Source: Anthropogastromicrobium aceti (GTDB taxonomy: Bacteria; Bacillota; Clostridia; Lachnospirales; Lachnospiraceae). From it: a DNA stretch of 64,000 bases. The DNA is taken from NCBI RefSeq assembly GCF_025567095.1, contig NZ_JAOQJH010000009.1, one strand, 5' to 3'. Of this stretch, positions 8,199-17,693 are shown piece after piece. A program made the translations under genes and the position numbers. The notes under the pieces were generated by a model. That model saw nothing but the letters and a program-made list of their open reading frames with translations, was not told where the DNA came from and searched no databases. The first letter of the stretch is position 1; every line of letters starts with the position of its first letter.

Positions 8199-10025
8199 TT
8201 ACTCCTCATCAAGCTTGAGCACACTCATAAATGCCTTCTGCGGAATCTCTACGTTTCCGACCATACGCATGCGCTTCTTTCCTTCCTTTTGCTTTTCAAG
8301 AAGCTTCTTCTTACGGCTAATATCACCACCGTAACATTTTGCAAGGACATCCTTACGCATTGCACGAACAGTCTCTCTGGCGATAATCTTGCTTCCAATT
8401 GCTGCCTGAATCGGAATTTCAAAAAGCTGTCTTGGAATTTCATCCTTAAGCTTTTCGCACATTTTTCTTCCTCTTTCATAAGCACTGCCTGCAAATACAA
8501 CAAATGAAAGTGCATCGACTGTCTCTTTATTTACCAGGATATCAAGCTTTACAAGCTCTGATTTCATATAGCCCTTTAATTCATAATCAAATGATGCATA
8601 TCCTCTTGAGCGTGATTTAAGCGCATCGAAGAAATCGTAAATAATCTCATTTAATGGTAAATCATACTTTAATACAGCGCGGTTCTCCTCGATATATTCC
8701 ATACCAAGGTAAATACCTCTTCTTTCCTGACAAAGATCCATTATGGCTCCTATATATTCACTAGTTACCATGATTTCTGCTGAGACAACTGGCTCTTCCA
8801 TATGTTCAATTGCAGATGGATCTGGCATATTGGAAGGATTTGTCAGCTCCATCATTGTCCCATCTGTTTTATAAATATGGTACACAACGCCTGGTGCCGT
8901 GGTTACAAGATCAAGATTGTACTCTCGCTCAAGACGTTCCTGAATAATTTCCAAATGGAGAAGACCAAGGAAACCACAGCGGAAGCCAAAACCAAGTGCA
9001 ATAGATGTCTCAGGCTCATACTGCAGGGAGGCATCATTTAGCTGAAGTTTTTCAAGCGCATCTCTAAGATCTGGATACTTTGCACCATCAGCTGGATAAA
9101 GACCACAGTACACCATTGGATTAACCTTTTTATATCCAGGAAGCGGCTCTGCTGCCGGATTATCATTATTTGTTATTGTATCACCGACACGAGTATCACG
9201 CACATTTTTAATGCTTGCTGTAATATAACCAACCATTCCTGCTGAAAGCTCATCACATGCAATAAACTGTCCTGCACCAAAATAGCCAACCTCAACGATC
9301 TCTTCTACTGCTCCAGTTGCCATCATTCGCACAGTATCGCCTTTTTTAACAGTTCCCTCCATAATACGGCAAAATACGATAACACCGCGATATGAATCAT
9401 ACTTTGAATCAAAGATCAATGCTTTAAGCGGTGCGTTCGGATCTCCCTTTGGTGCTGGAATTTTGTGAACTATTTCCTCTAAAACGGCTTCGATATTTAT
9501 TCCATTTTTTGCTGAAATGCGCGGTGCATCCTGCGCCTCTATGCCAATAATATCTTCGATCTCAGCCGCCACACGGTCTGGATCTGCACTTGGCAAATCA
9601 ATCTTATTGATAACTGGAAAAACATCCAGATCATGATCTAACGCTAAATACACATTTGCCAATGTCTGTGCCTCGATTCCCTGTGCAGCATCGACAACCA
9701 AAATGGCACCGTCACAAGCTGCGAGGCTTCGTGACACCTCATAATTAAAATCGACGTGTCCAGGTGTATCAATCAAATTGAAAATATACTCCTCCCCGTC
9801 ATTGGCCTTATACATGGTGCGCACAGCCTGTGACTTTATGGTTATGCCTCTCTCTCTCTCAAGATCCATATTGTCCAGAACCTGTTCCTGCATCTCTCTG
9901 CTGGTCAAAAGGCCTGTCTTTTCAATAATGCGGTCCGCTAACGTGGACTTTCCGTGGTCTATATGCGCAATAATACAGAAATTGCGAATCCTGCTCTGTT
10001 CTGATAATGACAATTTGTAACCCAA
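8199..10025 (-). CDS. lepA: Elongation factor 4 (LepA) translational GTPase
   Basis: About 608 residues. It has the GTPase boxes AHIDHGKST (G1), RERGITI (G2), DTPGHVDF (G3), NKIDLPSAD (G4) and SAKNGINIEAVL (G5), then domains II, III and V and the LepA-specific C-terminal domain ending KRMRMVGNVEIPQKAFMSVLKLDEE. It binds ribosomes and affects elongation or back-translocation under stress. No ATG fits: the frame begins with TTG at 10025 (MGYKLS...) or TTG at 10013, and homologues normally begin within a few residues of SEQSRIRNF, so the start is uncertain by four codons. It is followed closely by hemW. Confidence 0.95.
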   Translation of the reverse strand: MGYKLSLSEQSRIRNFCIIAHIDHGKSTLADRIIEKTGLLTSREMQEQVLDNMDLERERGITIKSQAVRTMYKANDGEEYIFNLIDTPGHVDFNYEVSRSLAACDGAILVVDAAQGIEAQTLANVYLALDHDLDVFPVINKIDLPSADPDRVAAEIEDIIGIEAQDAPRISAKNGINIEAVLEEIVHKIPAPKGDPNAPLKALIFDSKYDSYRGVIVFCRIMEGTVKKGDTVRMMATGAVEEIVEVGYFGAGQFIACDELSAGMVGYITASIKNVRDTRVGDTITNNDNPAAEPLPGYKKVNPMVYCGLYPADGAKYPDLRDALEKLQLNDASLQYEPETSIALGFGFRCGFLGLLHLEIIQERLEREYNLDLVTTAPGVVYHIYKTDGTMMELTNPSNMPDPSAIEHMEEPVVSAEIMVTSEYIGAIMDLCQERRGIYLGMEYIEENRAVLKYDLPLNEIIYDFFDALKSRSRGYASFDYELKGYMKSELVKLDILVNKETVDALSFVVFAGSAYERGRKMCEKLKDEIPRQLFEIPIQAAIGSKIIARETVRAMRKDVLAKCYGGDISRKKKLLEKQKEGKKRMRMVGNVEIPQKAFMSVLKLDEE

Positions 10026-10037
10026 CCTTTCATAGAA

Positions 10038-10067
10038 ACAAGCAGCAGCTGCCTTTGCAGCTGCTGC
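10038..10067 (-). terminator. Terminator-like hairpin between ackA and lepA
   Basis: A perfect 11-bp stem GCAGCAGCTGC / GCAGCTGCTGC with a 4-base loop lies 28 bp after the ackA stop. On the minus strand it is followed by TTGTTTCT, a short T-rich tract. It could terminate ackA or reduce read-through into lepA. Confidence 0.6.
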
Positions 10068-10094
10068 CTGGTAGTGTTTGCTCGTTGTGCCAGA

Positions 10095-11285
10095 TTATAC
10101 CAGCGCAACAGTCTCTCTTGCGATTGCCAACTCCTCATTTGTCGGAATTACTGCAACCTTAACCTTAGAAGCTGGAGTAGAGATCATTGTATTCTCGCCT
10201 CTTCTCTTATTTGCCTCATGGTCAACCTCGATGCCAAGGTAAGTCAGACCGCTTAAAATCTTCTCTCTTGCATTTACATCATTCTCACCAACACCTGCTG
10301 TAAATGCAATTGCATCTACACCGTTCATAGCAGCAACATATGCACCGATGTACTTGATTACGCGGTAGATAAATGCCTCGTTTGCTGCCTTTGCTCTCTC
10401 GTTTCCTTCATTTTCAGCCTTTGTAACATCACGGAAGTCACTGGAAACACCAGAAATACCAAGAACACCAGACTTCTTATTTAAGATATTTAATACCTCA
10501 TCAACAGTCTTATTCTCTTTGTTGCAGATATACTGAACAACAGCCGGATCAACATCACCACTTCTGGTACCCATGATCAGACCTTCCAGAGGAGTCAGAC
10601 CCATACTTGTATCTACACACTTACCGCCAATTGATGCAGAAATACTTGCACCGTTTCCTAAATGACAAACGATAACCTTGCAGTTCTCTGGATTCAGGTT
10701 TGCAAACTTAATAGTCTCCTTAGATACGAAGCTGTGGCTTGTTCCGTGGAAGCCATAACGACGAATGCCATACTTTTCATAATACTCGTATGGAATTGCA
10801 TACAGATATGCCTTCTTTGGCATACTCTGTCCAAATGCAGTATCAAATACTGCTACCTGCGGTACGCCTGGCATAGCTGCCTCACATGCCTCAATACCAA
10901 TCAGGTTTGCTGGATTATGAAGAGGTCCGAGATCGAAGCACTCTCTGATTACTCTCTTAACATCCTCATTTACAACGATAGAATCGCTGTATACCTGACC
11001 TGCGTGCAGAACGCGATGGCCTACTGCTGAGATTTCCTTGATATCTGTGATTACACCGTGATCCTTATCTGTCAGTGCATCCAGCACAAGCTTTACAGCA
11101 ATCTGGTGATCCTTCATCGGAGACTCTACTACATAGTCTTCCTTTCCAGTTGGCTTATGAGTCAGCTTAGAACCATCAATACCGATTCTCTCGCAAAGTC
11201 CCTTTGCCAGTACCTCCTCCGTCTGTGAATCAATCAGCTGATACTTCAGAGAAGAACTGCCGCAGTTAATAACTAATACCTTCAT
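10095..11285 (-). CDS. ackA: Acetate kinase
   Basis: 396 residues, standard length. It converts acetyl phosphate plus ADP to acetate plus ATP, the energy-yielding end of mixed-acid fermentation. Visible motifs: VLVINCGSSSLKY (N-terminal signature), the catalytic VFDTAFGQSMP, GFHGTSHSFV, VCHLGNGASISA, SMGLTPLEGLIMGTRSGDVDP and FTAGVGEND near the C-terminus. The usual partner pta is not adjacent. The gene has its own promoter and an approximately 80-base leader, with a hairpin downstream, so it is probably expressed as a single gene at high level. Confidence 0.97.
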   Translation of the reverse strand: MKVLVINCGSSSLKYQLIDSQTEEVLAKGLCERIGIDGSKLTHKPTGKEDYVVESPMKDHQIAVKLVLDALTDKDHGVITDIKEISAVGHRVLHAGQVYSDSIVVNEDVKRVIRECFDLGPLHNPANLIGIEACEAAMPGVPQVAVFDTAFGQSMPKKAYLYAIPYEYYEKYGIRRYGFHGTSHSFVSKETIKFANLNPENCKVIVCHLGNGASISASIGGKCVDTSMGLTPLEGLIMGTRSGDVDPAVVQYICNKENKTVDEVLNILNKKSGVLGISGVSSDFRDVTKAENEGNERAKAANEAFIYRVIKYIGAYVAAMNGVDAIAFTAGVGENDVNAREKILSGLTYLGIEVDHEANKRRGENTMISTPASKVKVAVIPTNEELAIARETVALV

Positions 11286-11373
11286 AATTTATCTCCCATC
11301 TGCTGCCCATGCAGCGTTTGTATCGTTGCTGTCCGTAGGGCAGACTGTCCCCAGACCGCAACAGGCTAATTCT

Positions 11374-11402
11374 ATTCTACCGCGTTTCAAAAAGGTTGTA
11401 AA
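11374..11402 (-). promoter_or_regulatory. Predicted sigma-A promoter of ackA
   Basis: On the minus strand TTTACA (11402-11397) and TAGAAT (11379-11374) are separated by exactly 17 bases. This places the transcript start about 80 bases before the ackA ATG. The GC-rich leader between contains short inverted repeats (around CTGCCC and GGGCAG). Confidence 0.65.
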
Positions 11403-11422
11403 GTACAAAGTTGCCCGAAAGT

Positions 11423-12448
11423 TTACTGAATATTTGGATTTGCATAATAATAATCTGCTATATCCTGCTTCAGCTTATTCCATGCATCCTCGTGCTCCAC
11501 ATAATAAAGCGGGCAATATTTTCCATCACAGTCGAAATGGCGAATAACATGATCTGGCGTCAGACCTTTTTGCTGTAAAAGCCACGCTGTCAGCTTTACA
11601 AGTGTATTGTATGTAGTATCTGAAAACTTACCTGTCTCATCTGGATGACACACTTCGATTGAAATCGTATCTGGATTTCTTGAACGAACTGCATATGCCA
11701 TCTCATTAAGTGGAAGACACTGTACTACCTCACCATCAAGCCCTACAATCAAATGTGCACTTGCCTGACGGCCAGCACCCTCTACGGCCGGATTATCAAG
11801 TGAATCAAAATAATCCCTGTTTGCCTTTGCAGAGCTTCCCGGATTTGCCACATAATGAATTGCAATATCATTTACAGCATCAAGGGCAATTGCTGGTCTT
11901 GACACATTATTAATATGGATCAAATCAACCGTAATCCAATCTGGAATAACAATACCAGACGGATCTATGACATGCTGCGCTGTATCAACTGCATTTACTG
12001 TCGCAGCAACAGATTCTGCCGGCTGACTTTGCGTCAGCTGTACCTGCTCTGTCTCACCAACTGTCTCCAACTGATTTGTCTCTTGAATCTGTTCCTGTGT
12101 AGTTGGCACAGTAGCTTTCACTTCTGGTTCATTTGCCTCTTCAATTTGCCCGCTTGTTATCTCCTCCTGTGAGGTCTGCACAGGCATTGTTTGAAACAGT
12201 TTATCATCTTTTTTATTGCAGGATCTAAAAAGAACTGCTATCACAATCAAAGCAGCAACTGCTATCACTGCTGCTGTAATCCGCTGCTTCAATGCCTGCC
12301 TTTGCTGCTGCAGACGACGTTCTTCACGCTGTCTTTTTTCATATTGGATGCGGCGCTCCATGTCATAGGTGCCATCAGCTTCCTTAGCACGTCTTTCAGC
12401 ATTGCGCCTCTGATTTTCAAATGCTTTCTTGCGTTCTTGTTCTGTCAT
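11423..12448 (-). CDS. N-acetylmuramoyl-L-alanine amidase, Amidase_2 type, membrane-anchored
   Basis: 341 residues. The N-terminus is a charged helix rich in Arg, Lys and Gln (about 1-52), then one membrane segment (about 53-72), a Gln/Thr-rich linker (about 80-160) and a C-terminal amidase domain. Zinc-ligand candidates are the His in DIAIHYVANPG and the His and Cys/Asp region in VIRHFDCDGKYCP; HLIVGLDGEVVQCLPLNEMAYAVRS and TISIEVCHPDETGKF are characteristic of the PGRP/Amidase_2 fold. It cuts the amide bond between muramic acid and the stem peptide outside the membrane. The charged N-terminal helix inside the cell is unusual and may be a partner-binding coiled coil. It is divergent from gtrA. 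Confidence 0.85.
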   Translation of the reverse strand: MTEQERKKAFENQRRNAERRAKEADGTYDMERRIQYEKRQREERRLQQQRQALKQRITAAVIAVAALIVIAVLFRSCNKKDDKLFQTMPVQTSQEEITSGQIEEANEPEVKATVPTTQEQIQETNQLETVGETEQVQLTQSQPAESVAATVNAVDTAQHVIDPSGIVIPDWITVDLIHINNVSRPAIALDAVNDIAIHYVANPGSSAKANRDYFDSLDNPAVEGAGRQASAHLIVGLDGEVVQCLPLNEMAYAVRSRNPDTISIEVCHPDETGKFSDTTYNTLVKLTAWLLQQKGLTPDHVIRHFDCDGKYCPLYYVEHEDAWNKLKQDIADYYYANPNIQ

Positions 12449-12616
12449 ATTTTTTACCTTTCATATAGAGGAAAGAAAAAGATTTACTTTTTTCTCATCC
12501 TATATTACAATAAGAATGCCGTGTTGTTTACATATATACGCCGGCCAAATGGTCAAACGCATACTTATTATATGCGAATTTGAATCATCTGTAAAGTAAA
12601 AAGGAGCACATTTAAT

Positions 12617-13096
12617 ATGAAAGACAAAATTATGAACTTTCCACTGATTCGTTTTATAATCAATCTTAGAATCTGTCAGTGGGCTGCCAATAATCCTGTT
12701 TTGTCGCGTTTTTGCAACTACGAAGTCATTAGCTACCTTGTCTGTGGTGTCCTTACAACCATCGTCAGCTATGTAAGCTACTTTCTTGTCCGTATCTTTT
12801 CTGGAGTCTTGATTTCTCAATGTATCTCCTGGGTGCTCGCTGTTGCATTTGCCTACGTCAGCAACAAGATTTTTGTTTTCCTGTCAGATGACTGGTCTGT
12901 GTCTGTTTTAAAAAAGGAACTGGTTCCTTTTATAAGCTGCCGTATCTTTTCCTTTTTTGTTGATACTGCCTTCATGGAAATTACAGTCAGCCTTCTTTTC
13001 TGGAATGAACCGGCAATGAAGCTGTTATCTAATGTATTTGTTCTATTAATCAATTACATTGGCAGCAAGCTTCTTGTTTTTAAGAAAAGAAGCTAG
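12617..13096 (+). CDS. GtrA-family small membrane protein
   Basis: 159 residues with four predicted membrane helices. GtrA proteins are thought to help flip polyprenyl-phosphate-linked sugars across the membrane for glycosylation of surface polymers. The signature region FCNYEVISYLVCGVLTTIVSYVSYF and VAFAYVSNKIFVF is clear, as is the C-terminal NYIGSKLLVFKKR. A strong site (AAGGAG, spacing about 10) precedes the ATG. It lies 64 bp before the yfhO-like gene; in Bacillus-like bacteria YfhO proteins also act in teichoic acid glycosylation, so a joint role is plausible but inferred. Confidence 0.88.
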   Translation: MKDKIMNFPLIRFIINLRICQWAANNPVLSRFCNYEVISYLVCGVLTTIVSYVSYFLVRIFSGVLISQCISWVLAVAFAYVSNKIFVFLSDDWSVSVLKKELVPFISCRIFSFFVDTAFMEITVSLLFWNEPAMKLLSNVFVLLINYIGSKLLVFKKRS

Positions 13097-13160
13097 TCAC
13101 AGAATGATCAAAAAACAATGCTATCATAAAGATATATTTTAATAAGAAAGGATTTGTGCT

Positions 13161-16100
13161 ATGAATTTGAATTTTTCAAAAATCATGCCGCAGCAGGCAC
13201 ATTCGAAGCGAACATGGAAGGATCGATTGCCTTATCTTCTGGCTTTTTTTATTCCCGTTCTTTCCATGATTATGATCTTTATCGGAAAGGAAATCTACCC
13301 ATTTGGTGACCGTTCTTTTTTGCGTACTGACCTGTATCACCAATATGCACCGTTTTTTCAGGAGCTAAAGGATAAGCTCGCAAACGGTGAAAGCTTGTTT
13401 TATACATGGGACATCGGTTTAGGTACAAACTTTATGGCAATCTTTGCCTATTATCTTTCTAGTCCGCTTAACTGGTTTTTATTCCTGTGTCCAAGCTCAC
13501 TTGTCATTGAGTTTATCACATATGGAATTGTATTAAAAATGGCGCTCTCTAGTCTTACGATGACCTGGTATTTAAACAAACACAACCACACAAACAGCAT
13601 CGCAGCTGCCTTTTTCGGTATCTTTTATGGCTTAAGCGGCTACATGGCTGCATACAGCTGGAATATTATGTGGCTTGACTGTATGGTTTTGCTTCCTGTA
13701 ATTTTTCTTGGATTAGAGCGGCTGATCAACGATGATAAATGCTATCTGTACTGCATCAGCTTAGGACTTGCCATTCTTTCCAATTATTACATTGCAATCA
13801 TGATCTGCATTACACTTGTAATTTACTTTGTAATCTGCATGATTCTCGCAAAGGGAAAAAATTTTAATTACCCTAAAAAGATATTAAATTTTGGTCTGTT
13901 TTCTATTTTAGCCGGCGGACTTGCAGGTGTTGTGCTTTTCCCTGAGATTGCAGCACTCTCATATACAGCTTCCGGCAACTTTAGCTTTCCAAAGGACTGG
14001 TCCTCTTACTTTTCTATGTATGACATGATTGCTCGTCATCTTGTTAATGTTGAGGTTGAAATCGGACTAAAGCATTGGCCAAATATTTACTGCGGAGTTG
14101 GCATACTGCTGTTTGTTCCGCTATATTTTATGAACCAAAAGGTTTCCTTCAAGGAAAAGATTTCTTATCTTAGCCTGATCATTTTCTTCTATTTGAGTTT
14201 TAGTACCAATGTGCTTAACTTTATATGGCATGGTTTCCATTATCCAAATTCTCTTCCGTGCCGTCAGTCCTTTATATACGTTCTATTTTTGCTTGCTATG
14301 GGATATAAAGGCTTTCTTGGCTTAAAGGACCGCCCTAAAAAACAATACTTAAGTGTTTTGCTTGGAGTTGTTGGCTTTATCATTTTGGCTGAAAAGCTAG
14401 AAGCCTCCTACACAGGAACAGGCGATGGACAGTATTATCTGTTCTCCTCATTCTATTTAAGTATTCTCTTTGTGGTAATTTATGGCATTTTAATTCATTT
14501 ATACCGTTCAAAGGGCAAAAACTGGCGTATGCCGATTACTGTTGTTACACTTATCATTATTACTGCTGAAGCCACAATCAATATGTCGTATACAAGTGTT
14601 ACAACAGTAGGAAGAACAACTTATAAGGAATATGATTCTAATGTACGCACACTTACCGCTGCTGCCGCAGCTGATGATGACACTGTATTTTACCGAACAG
14701 AAAAGGTAAACAACCGTACGAAAAATGATGGTGCATGGCTTGATTATCCTTCTGCATCAATCTTTTCATCAACTGCTTACGCGCATTTGACTTCTTTTTA
14801 TAAGAAAATTGGTTTAGAATCATCAACTAATGCATATGGAACTGCTGGCTCCACGCCTGCTTCCAACATGCTCCTTGGCATCCGTTACTCTATATACACA
14901 GACAACGATCCAAAGCCAGAGGATACTTTGCTTAGAAGTTTCTATCAAAGCACAGACAATGTAGACCTCTACAAGAATACTTATGCACTGCCGTTAGGTT
15001 TTCTTGTCTCTGATTCATTAGAATCAGATTGGGATTTAACAGCAGATGATCCTGGCATAAACTGGAACAATCTTGTTCATTCACTTGGTATTGCTGATGA
15101 CTTATTTGTTCCGCTTGACGTGACAAACAACGGAACCACTAGCGTAAACGTTACAACAACAGAAGGCGGCTACTACTGCTTCTATTCTGCTAAATCGGGT
15201 CCTTCTAAAATTCGCATAAGCCATCATAATACATCAAAAACTTTTGACAATTTAAGCCGAAGCTTTTTTATGTCATTTGACTATCAGACAGACGGCTCAC
15301 TCTTTACTATCACAAATGATGATTCTTCTAGTTCAACCATCATCAATTTGTCAGCATACCGTCTGGATGAGGATGTGTTAAAAGAGCTTTATGAAATTCT
15401 TGACGAGTCACCGATGGAAGTTACTTCCTACACAAGCACAAGTGTAGATGCAACTATTACTGCATCTACTGATGGACGCGTTGTAACAACAATTCCTTAT
15501 GACACAGGATGGACTGCCACTGTTGATGGAAAAACTGTTGATATGACAGCCTTTAAAGACACCTTCGTCTCCTTCGAAATTTCAGAAGGTACACATACCA
15601 TTCATCTTGATTACACACCAGATGGTTTCTACCTCGGTCTTGCAAGCACGCTTATCTGTATTATTTTACTGATTATGATTGCTGCACTGATTCACCTATG
15701 GAAGAAAAATCAGGCAGAAGAAGCTTCACTTAATGATCAGGAGGAAATTTCTGCTTCTCAGGCAACTGCTTTGGCTGATTCAGAAGATCTTGAAAATGCT
15801 TTGGCTGAACCTACAGATGGTGCTTTAGATGATGCTTTAGATGATGCTTTAGATGATGAAACAGATAATGAAATCGAGACGGATGATTCAGTAATAGTTG
15901 AAGATGATGATCTATCTGATGAATTTTTTGAGGAAGATTCAAACGAACCAGAAAAAACTTCAGATGAAGAACTTTCGGAAGAATTTTCGGAAGAATTTTC
16001 AAATAAAGATTTTTCGAAAGAACTTTCAGATGAAATGCTTTCGAATAAAAATTTTTCAAAAACAGATGAAAAGCGCGATTCATCAGCGAAAAAAAATGTC

Positions 16101-16181
16101 AGCCTTGACAGTATTGAGCTTGATTTAACTCGCAGCCGTCACAATTCATTAAGCAAAAAAACAAACAAAGACAGTCAATAA
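13161..16181 (+). CDS. YfhO-family large integral membrane protein with acidic tail
   Basis: 1006 residues. The first 450 or so contain about a dozen hydrophobic helices with polar loops; GDRSFLRTDLYHQYAPFFQE and YTWDIGLGTNFMA near the N-terminus are the YfhO signature, resembling GT-C glycosyltransferases. A large extracytoplasmic beta-rich domain follows (about 480-820), ending in TIPYDTGWTATVDGK and a last membrane helix (about 825-845). Distant homologues are required for glycosylation of lipoteichoic acid. The final 160 residues are cytoplasmic, acidic and repetitive: DDAL units encoded by a 12-bp tandem repeat near 15825-15860, then SEEF/SNKDFSKELS units. That tail is not part of the core family. 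It sits between gtrA and argH. Confidence 0.85.
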   Translation: MNLNFSKIMPQQAHSKRTWKDRLPYLLAFFIPVLSMIMIFIGKEIYPFGDRSFLRTDLYHQYAPFFQELKDKLANGESLFYTWDIGLGTNFMAIFAYYLSSPLNWFLFLCPSSLVIEFITYGIVLKMALSSLTMTWYLNKHNHTNSIAAAFFGIFYGLSGYMAAYSWNIMWLDCMVLLPVIFLGLERLINDDKCYLYCISLGLAILSNYYIAIMICITLVIYFVICMILAKGKNFNYPKKILNFGLFSILAGGLAGVVLFPEIAALSYTASGNFSFPKDWSSYFSMYDMIARHLVNVEVEIGLKHWPNIYCGVGILLFVPLYFMNQKVSFKEKISYLSLIIFFYLSFSTNVLNFIWHGFHYPNSLPCRQSFIYVLFLLAMGYKGFLGLKDRPKKQYLSVLLGVVGFIILAEKLEASYTGTGDGQYYLFSSFYLSILFVVIYGILIHLYRSKGKNWRMPITVVTLIIITAEATINMSYTSVTTVGRTTYKEYDSNVRTLTAAAAADDDTVFYRTEKVNNRTKNDGAWLDYPSASIFSSTAYAHLTSFYKKIGLESSTNAYGTAGSTPASNMLLGIRYSIYTDNDPKPEDTLLRSFYQSTDNVDLYKNTYALPLGFLVSDSLESDWDLTADDPGINWNNLVHSLGIADDLFVPLDVTNNGTTSVNVTTTEGGYYCFYSAKSGPSKIRISHHNTSKTFDNLSRSFFMSFDYQTDGSLFTITNDDSSSSTIINLSAYRLDEDVLKELYEILDESPMEVTSYTSTSVDATITASTDGRVVTTIPYDTGWTATVDGKTVDMTAFKDTFVSFEISEGTHTIHLDYTPDGFYLGLASTLICIILLIMIAALIHLWKKNQAEEASLNDQEEISASQATALADSEDLENALAEPTDGALDDALDDALDDETDNEIETDDSVIVEDDDLSDEFFEEDSNEPEKTSDEELSEEFSEEFSNKDFSKELSDEMLSNKNFSKTDEKRDSSAKKNVSLDSIELDLTRSRHNSLSKKTNKDSQ
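15820..15862 (+). repeat. 12-bp tandem repeat coding for DDAL units
   Basis: Near-perfect copies of GATGATGCTTTA occur in frame at the start of the YfhO tail. The unit is a multiple of three, so copy-number change would lengthen or shorten the acidic tail without a frameshift. Confidence 0.7.
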
Positions 16182-16204
16182 GCTGTCAGAAAAGAGGATT
16201 GATT

Positions 16205-17581
16205 ATGAAATTATGGGGTGGACGCTTCACCAAAGAAACTAATGAACTTGTAAACCATTTTAATGCATCACTTCCATTTGACTGTCGCTTTTACGCACAG
16301 GATATTCGCGGCAGCATTGCACACGTGACTATGCTTGCAAAATCCGGCATCCTTACAAATGATGAGCGAGATCAGATCATCAGTGGTTTAACAGGTATTC
16401 TTTCTGATATTAACAATGGCACACTTACATTCGATGACGGAAGTGAAGATATTCACAGCTTCGTAGAAGCTCATTTGATTGAACGCATCGGAGAGGCTGG
16501 AAAGAAGCTTCATACAGGCCGAAGCAGAAATGATCAGGTTGCACTTGACATGAAGCTTTACACAAGAGATGAGATTGATGAGACTGATGGCCTTTTAAAA
16601 ACTCTCCTTGAAGAATTGCTCACTATTATGAAAGCAAACCTTGACACCTTTATGCCAGGCTTTACTCACCTTCAAAAAGCTCAGCCAATTACACTTGCTC
16701 ATCATTTTGGTGCATATTTTGAAATGTTTCGCCGTGACCGCAGCCGTCTGGCTGACATCCGCCGCCGCATGAATACATGCCCACTTGGAGCTGGCGCTCT
16801 GGCAGGAACCACCTACCCGCTTGACAGAAAGTACACTGCGTCTCTTTTGGACTTTGACTGCGCAACTGTAAACAGCATGGATTCTGTTTCTGATCGCGAC
16901 TACCTGATCGAATATCTGGATGCACTCTCAATTATTATGATGCACCTGTCCCGCTTCTGCGAAGAGATTATCACCTGGAATACTAACGAATATCAATTCG
17001 TCGATATTGATGATTCTTACAGCACCGGTTCTAGTATTATGCCGCAGAAAAAAAATCCTGATATTGCAGAGCTGATCAGAGGAAAGACAGGACGTGTTTA
17101 TGGTGCTCTTGTGTCTCTTTTAACTACCATGAAAGGTCTTCCACTTGCATATAACAAAGATATGCAGGAGGATAAGGAGATGGCATTTGACGCATTTGAT
17201 ACTGTTAAGGGCTGCATTGGTCTGTTCACTGGCATGATTGCTTCTATGACATTCCGTAAGGATCGCATGGAAGCCAGCGCAAAAAATGGCTTTACCAACG
17301 CGACAGATGCCGCTGATTATCTTGTAAACCACGGTGTTGCATTCCGTGATGCACATGGCATTGTTGGTCAGCTTGTTCTAATGTGTATTGATAAAAACTG
17401 CTCCCTTGATGAGCTTTCTCTTGACGCATATCGTTCCATCAGCCCAGTATTTGATGAGGATATCTATGACGCAATCAGCATGAAGACTTGTGTTGAAAAG
17501 CGTCTTACAAAGGGTGCTCCAAGTCGCACTTCCATGGAAGCGCAGATCGCTTTTTGTGAAAAATATCTTCTTGAGAATTAA
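16205..17581 (+). CDS. argH: Argininosuccinate lyase
   Basis: About 458 residues from ATG 16205, preceded by AGAGGATTG; a TTG two codons earlier is less likely. It splits argininosuccinate into arginine and fumarate, the last step of arginine synthesis. Motifs: MKLWGGRFTKET at the N-terminus, LHTGRSRNDQV, TPGFTHLQKAQP-like substrate loop, PLGAGALAGTTYP and the flexible GSSIMPQKKNPD loop (about residues 274-285) carrying the catalytic serine. argG is not in the window. The gene begins 24 bp after yfhO and is followed by a strong bidirectional terminator. Confidence 0.97.
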   Translation: MKLWGGRFTKETNELVNHFNASLPFDCRFYAQDIRGSIAHVTMLAKSGILTNDERDQIISGLTGILSDINNGTLTFDDGSEDIHSFVEAHLIERIGEAGKKLHTGRSRNDQVALDMKLYTRDEIDETDGLLKTLLEELLTIMKANLDTFMPGFTHLQKAQPITLAHHFGAYFEMFRRDRSRLADIRRRMNTCPLGAGALAGTTYPLDRKYTASLLDFDCATVNSMDSVSDRDYLIEYLDALSIIMMHLSRFCEEIITWNTNEYQFVDIDDSYSTGSSIMPQKKNPDIAELIRGKTGRVYGALVSLLTTMKGLPLAYNKDMQEDKEMAFDAFDTVKGCIGLFTGMIASMTFRKDRMEASAKNGFTNATDAADYLVNHGVAFRDAHGIVGQLVLMCIDKNCSLDELSLDAYRSISPVFDEDIYDAISMKTCVEKRLTKGAPSRTSMEAQIAFCEKYLLEN

Positions 17582-17626
17582 ATTGATTTTGCGGATGGAT
17601 TTTTGAATAGCTACTTCTTTATTCCA

Positions 17627-17663
17627 AAAATGGCACGAATCTAAACTTGATTCGTGCCATTTT
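17627..17663. terminator. Bidirectional terminator between argH and thrS
   Basis: AAAATGGCACGAAT and ATTCGTGCCATTTT form a 14-bp perfect stem with a 9-base loop. Flanking A and T runs let it serve both convergent genes. Confidence 0.85.
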
Positions 17664-17693
17664 ATACTTACCAAATACTTCGATCTGTTTCTT

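Noticed and set aside
10662..11030. 122-codon frame opposite ackA
   Set aside because: Shadow of a highly conserved gene; Cys-rich random-looking translation.
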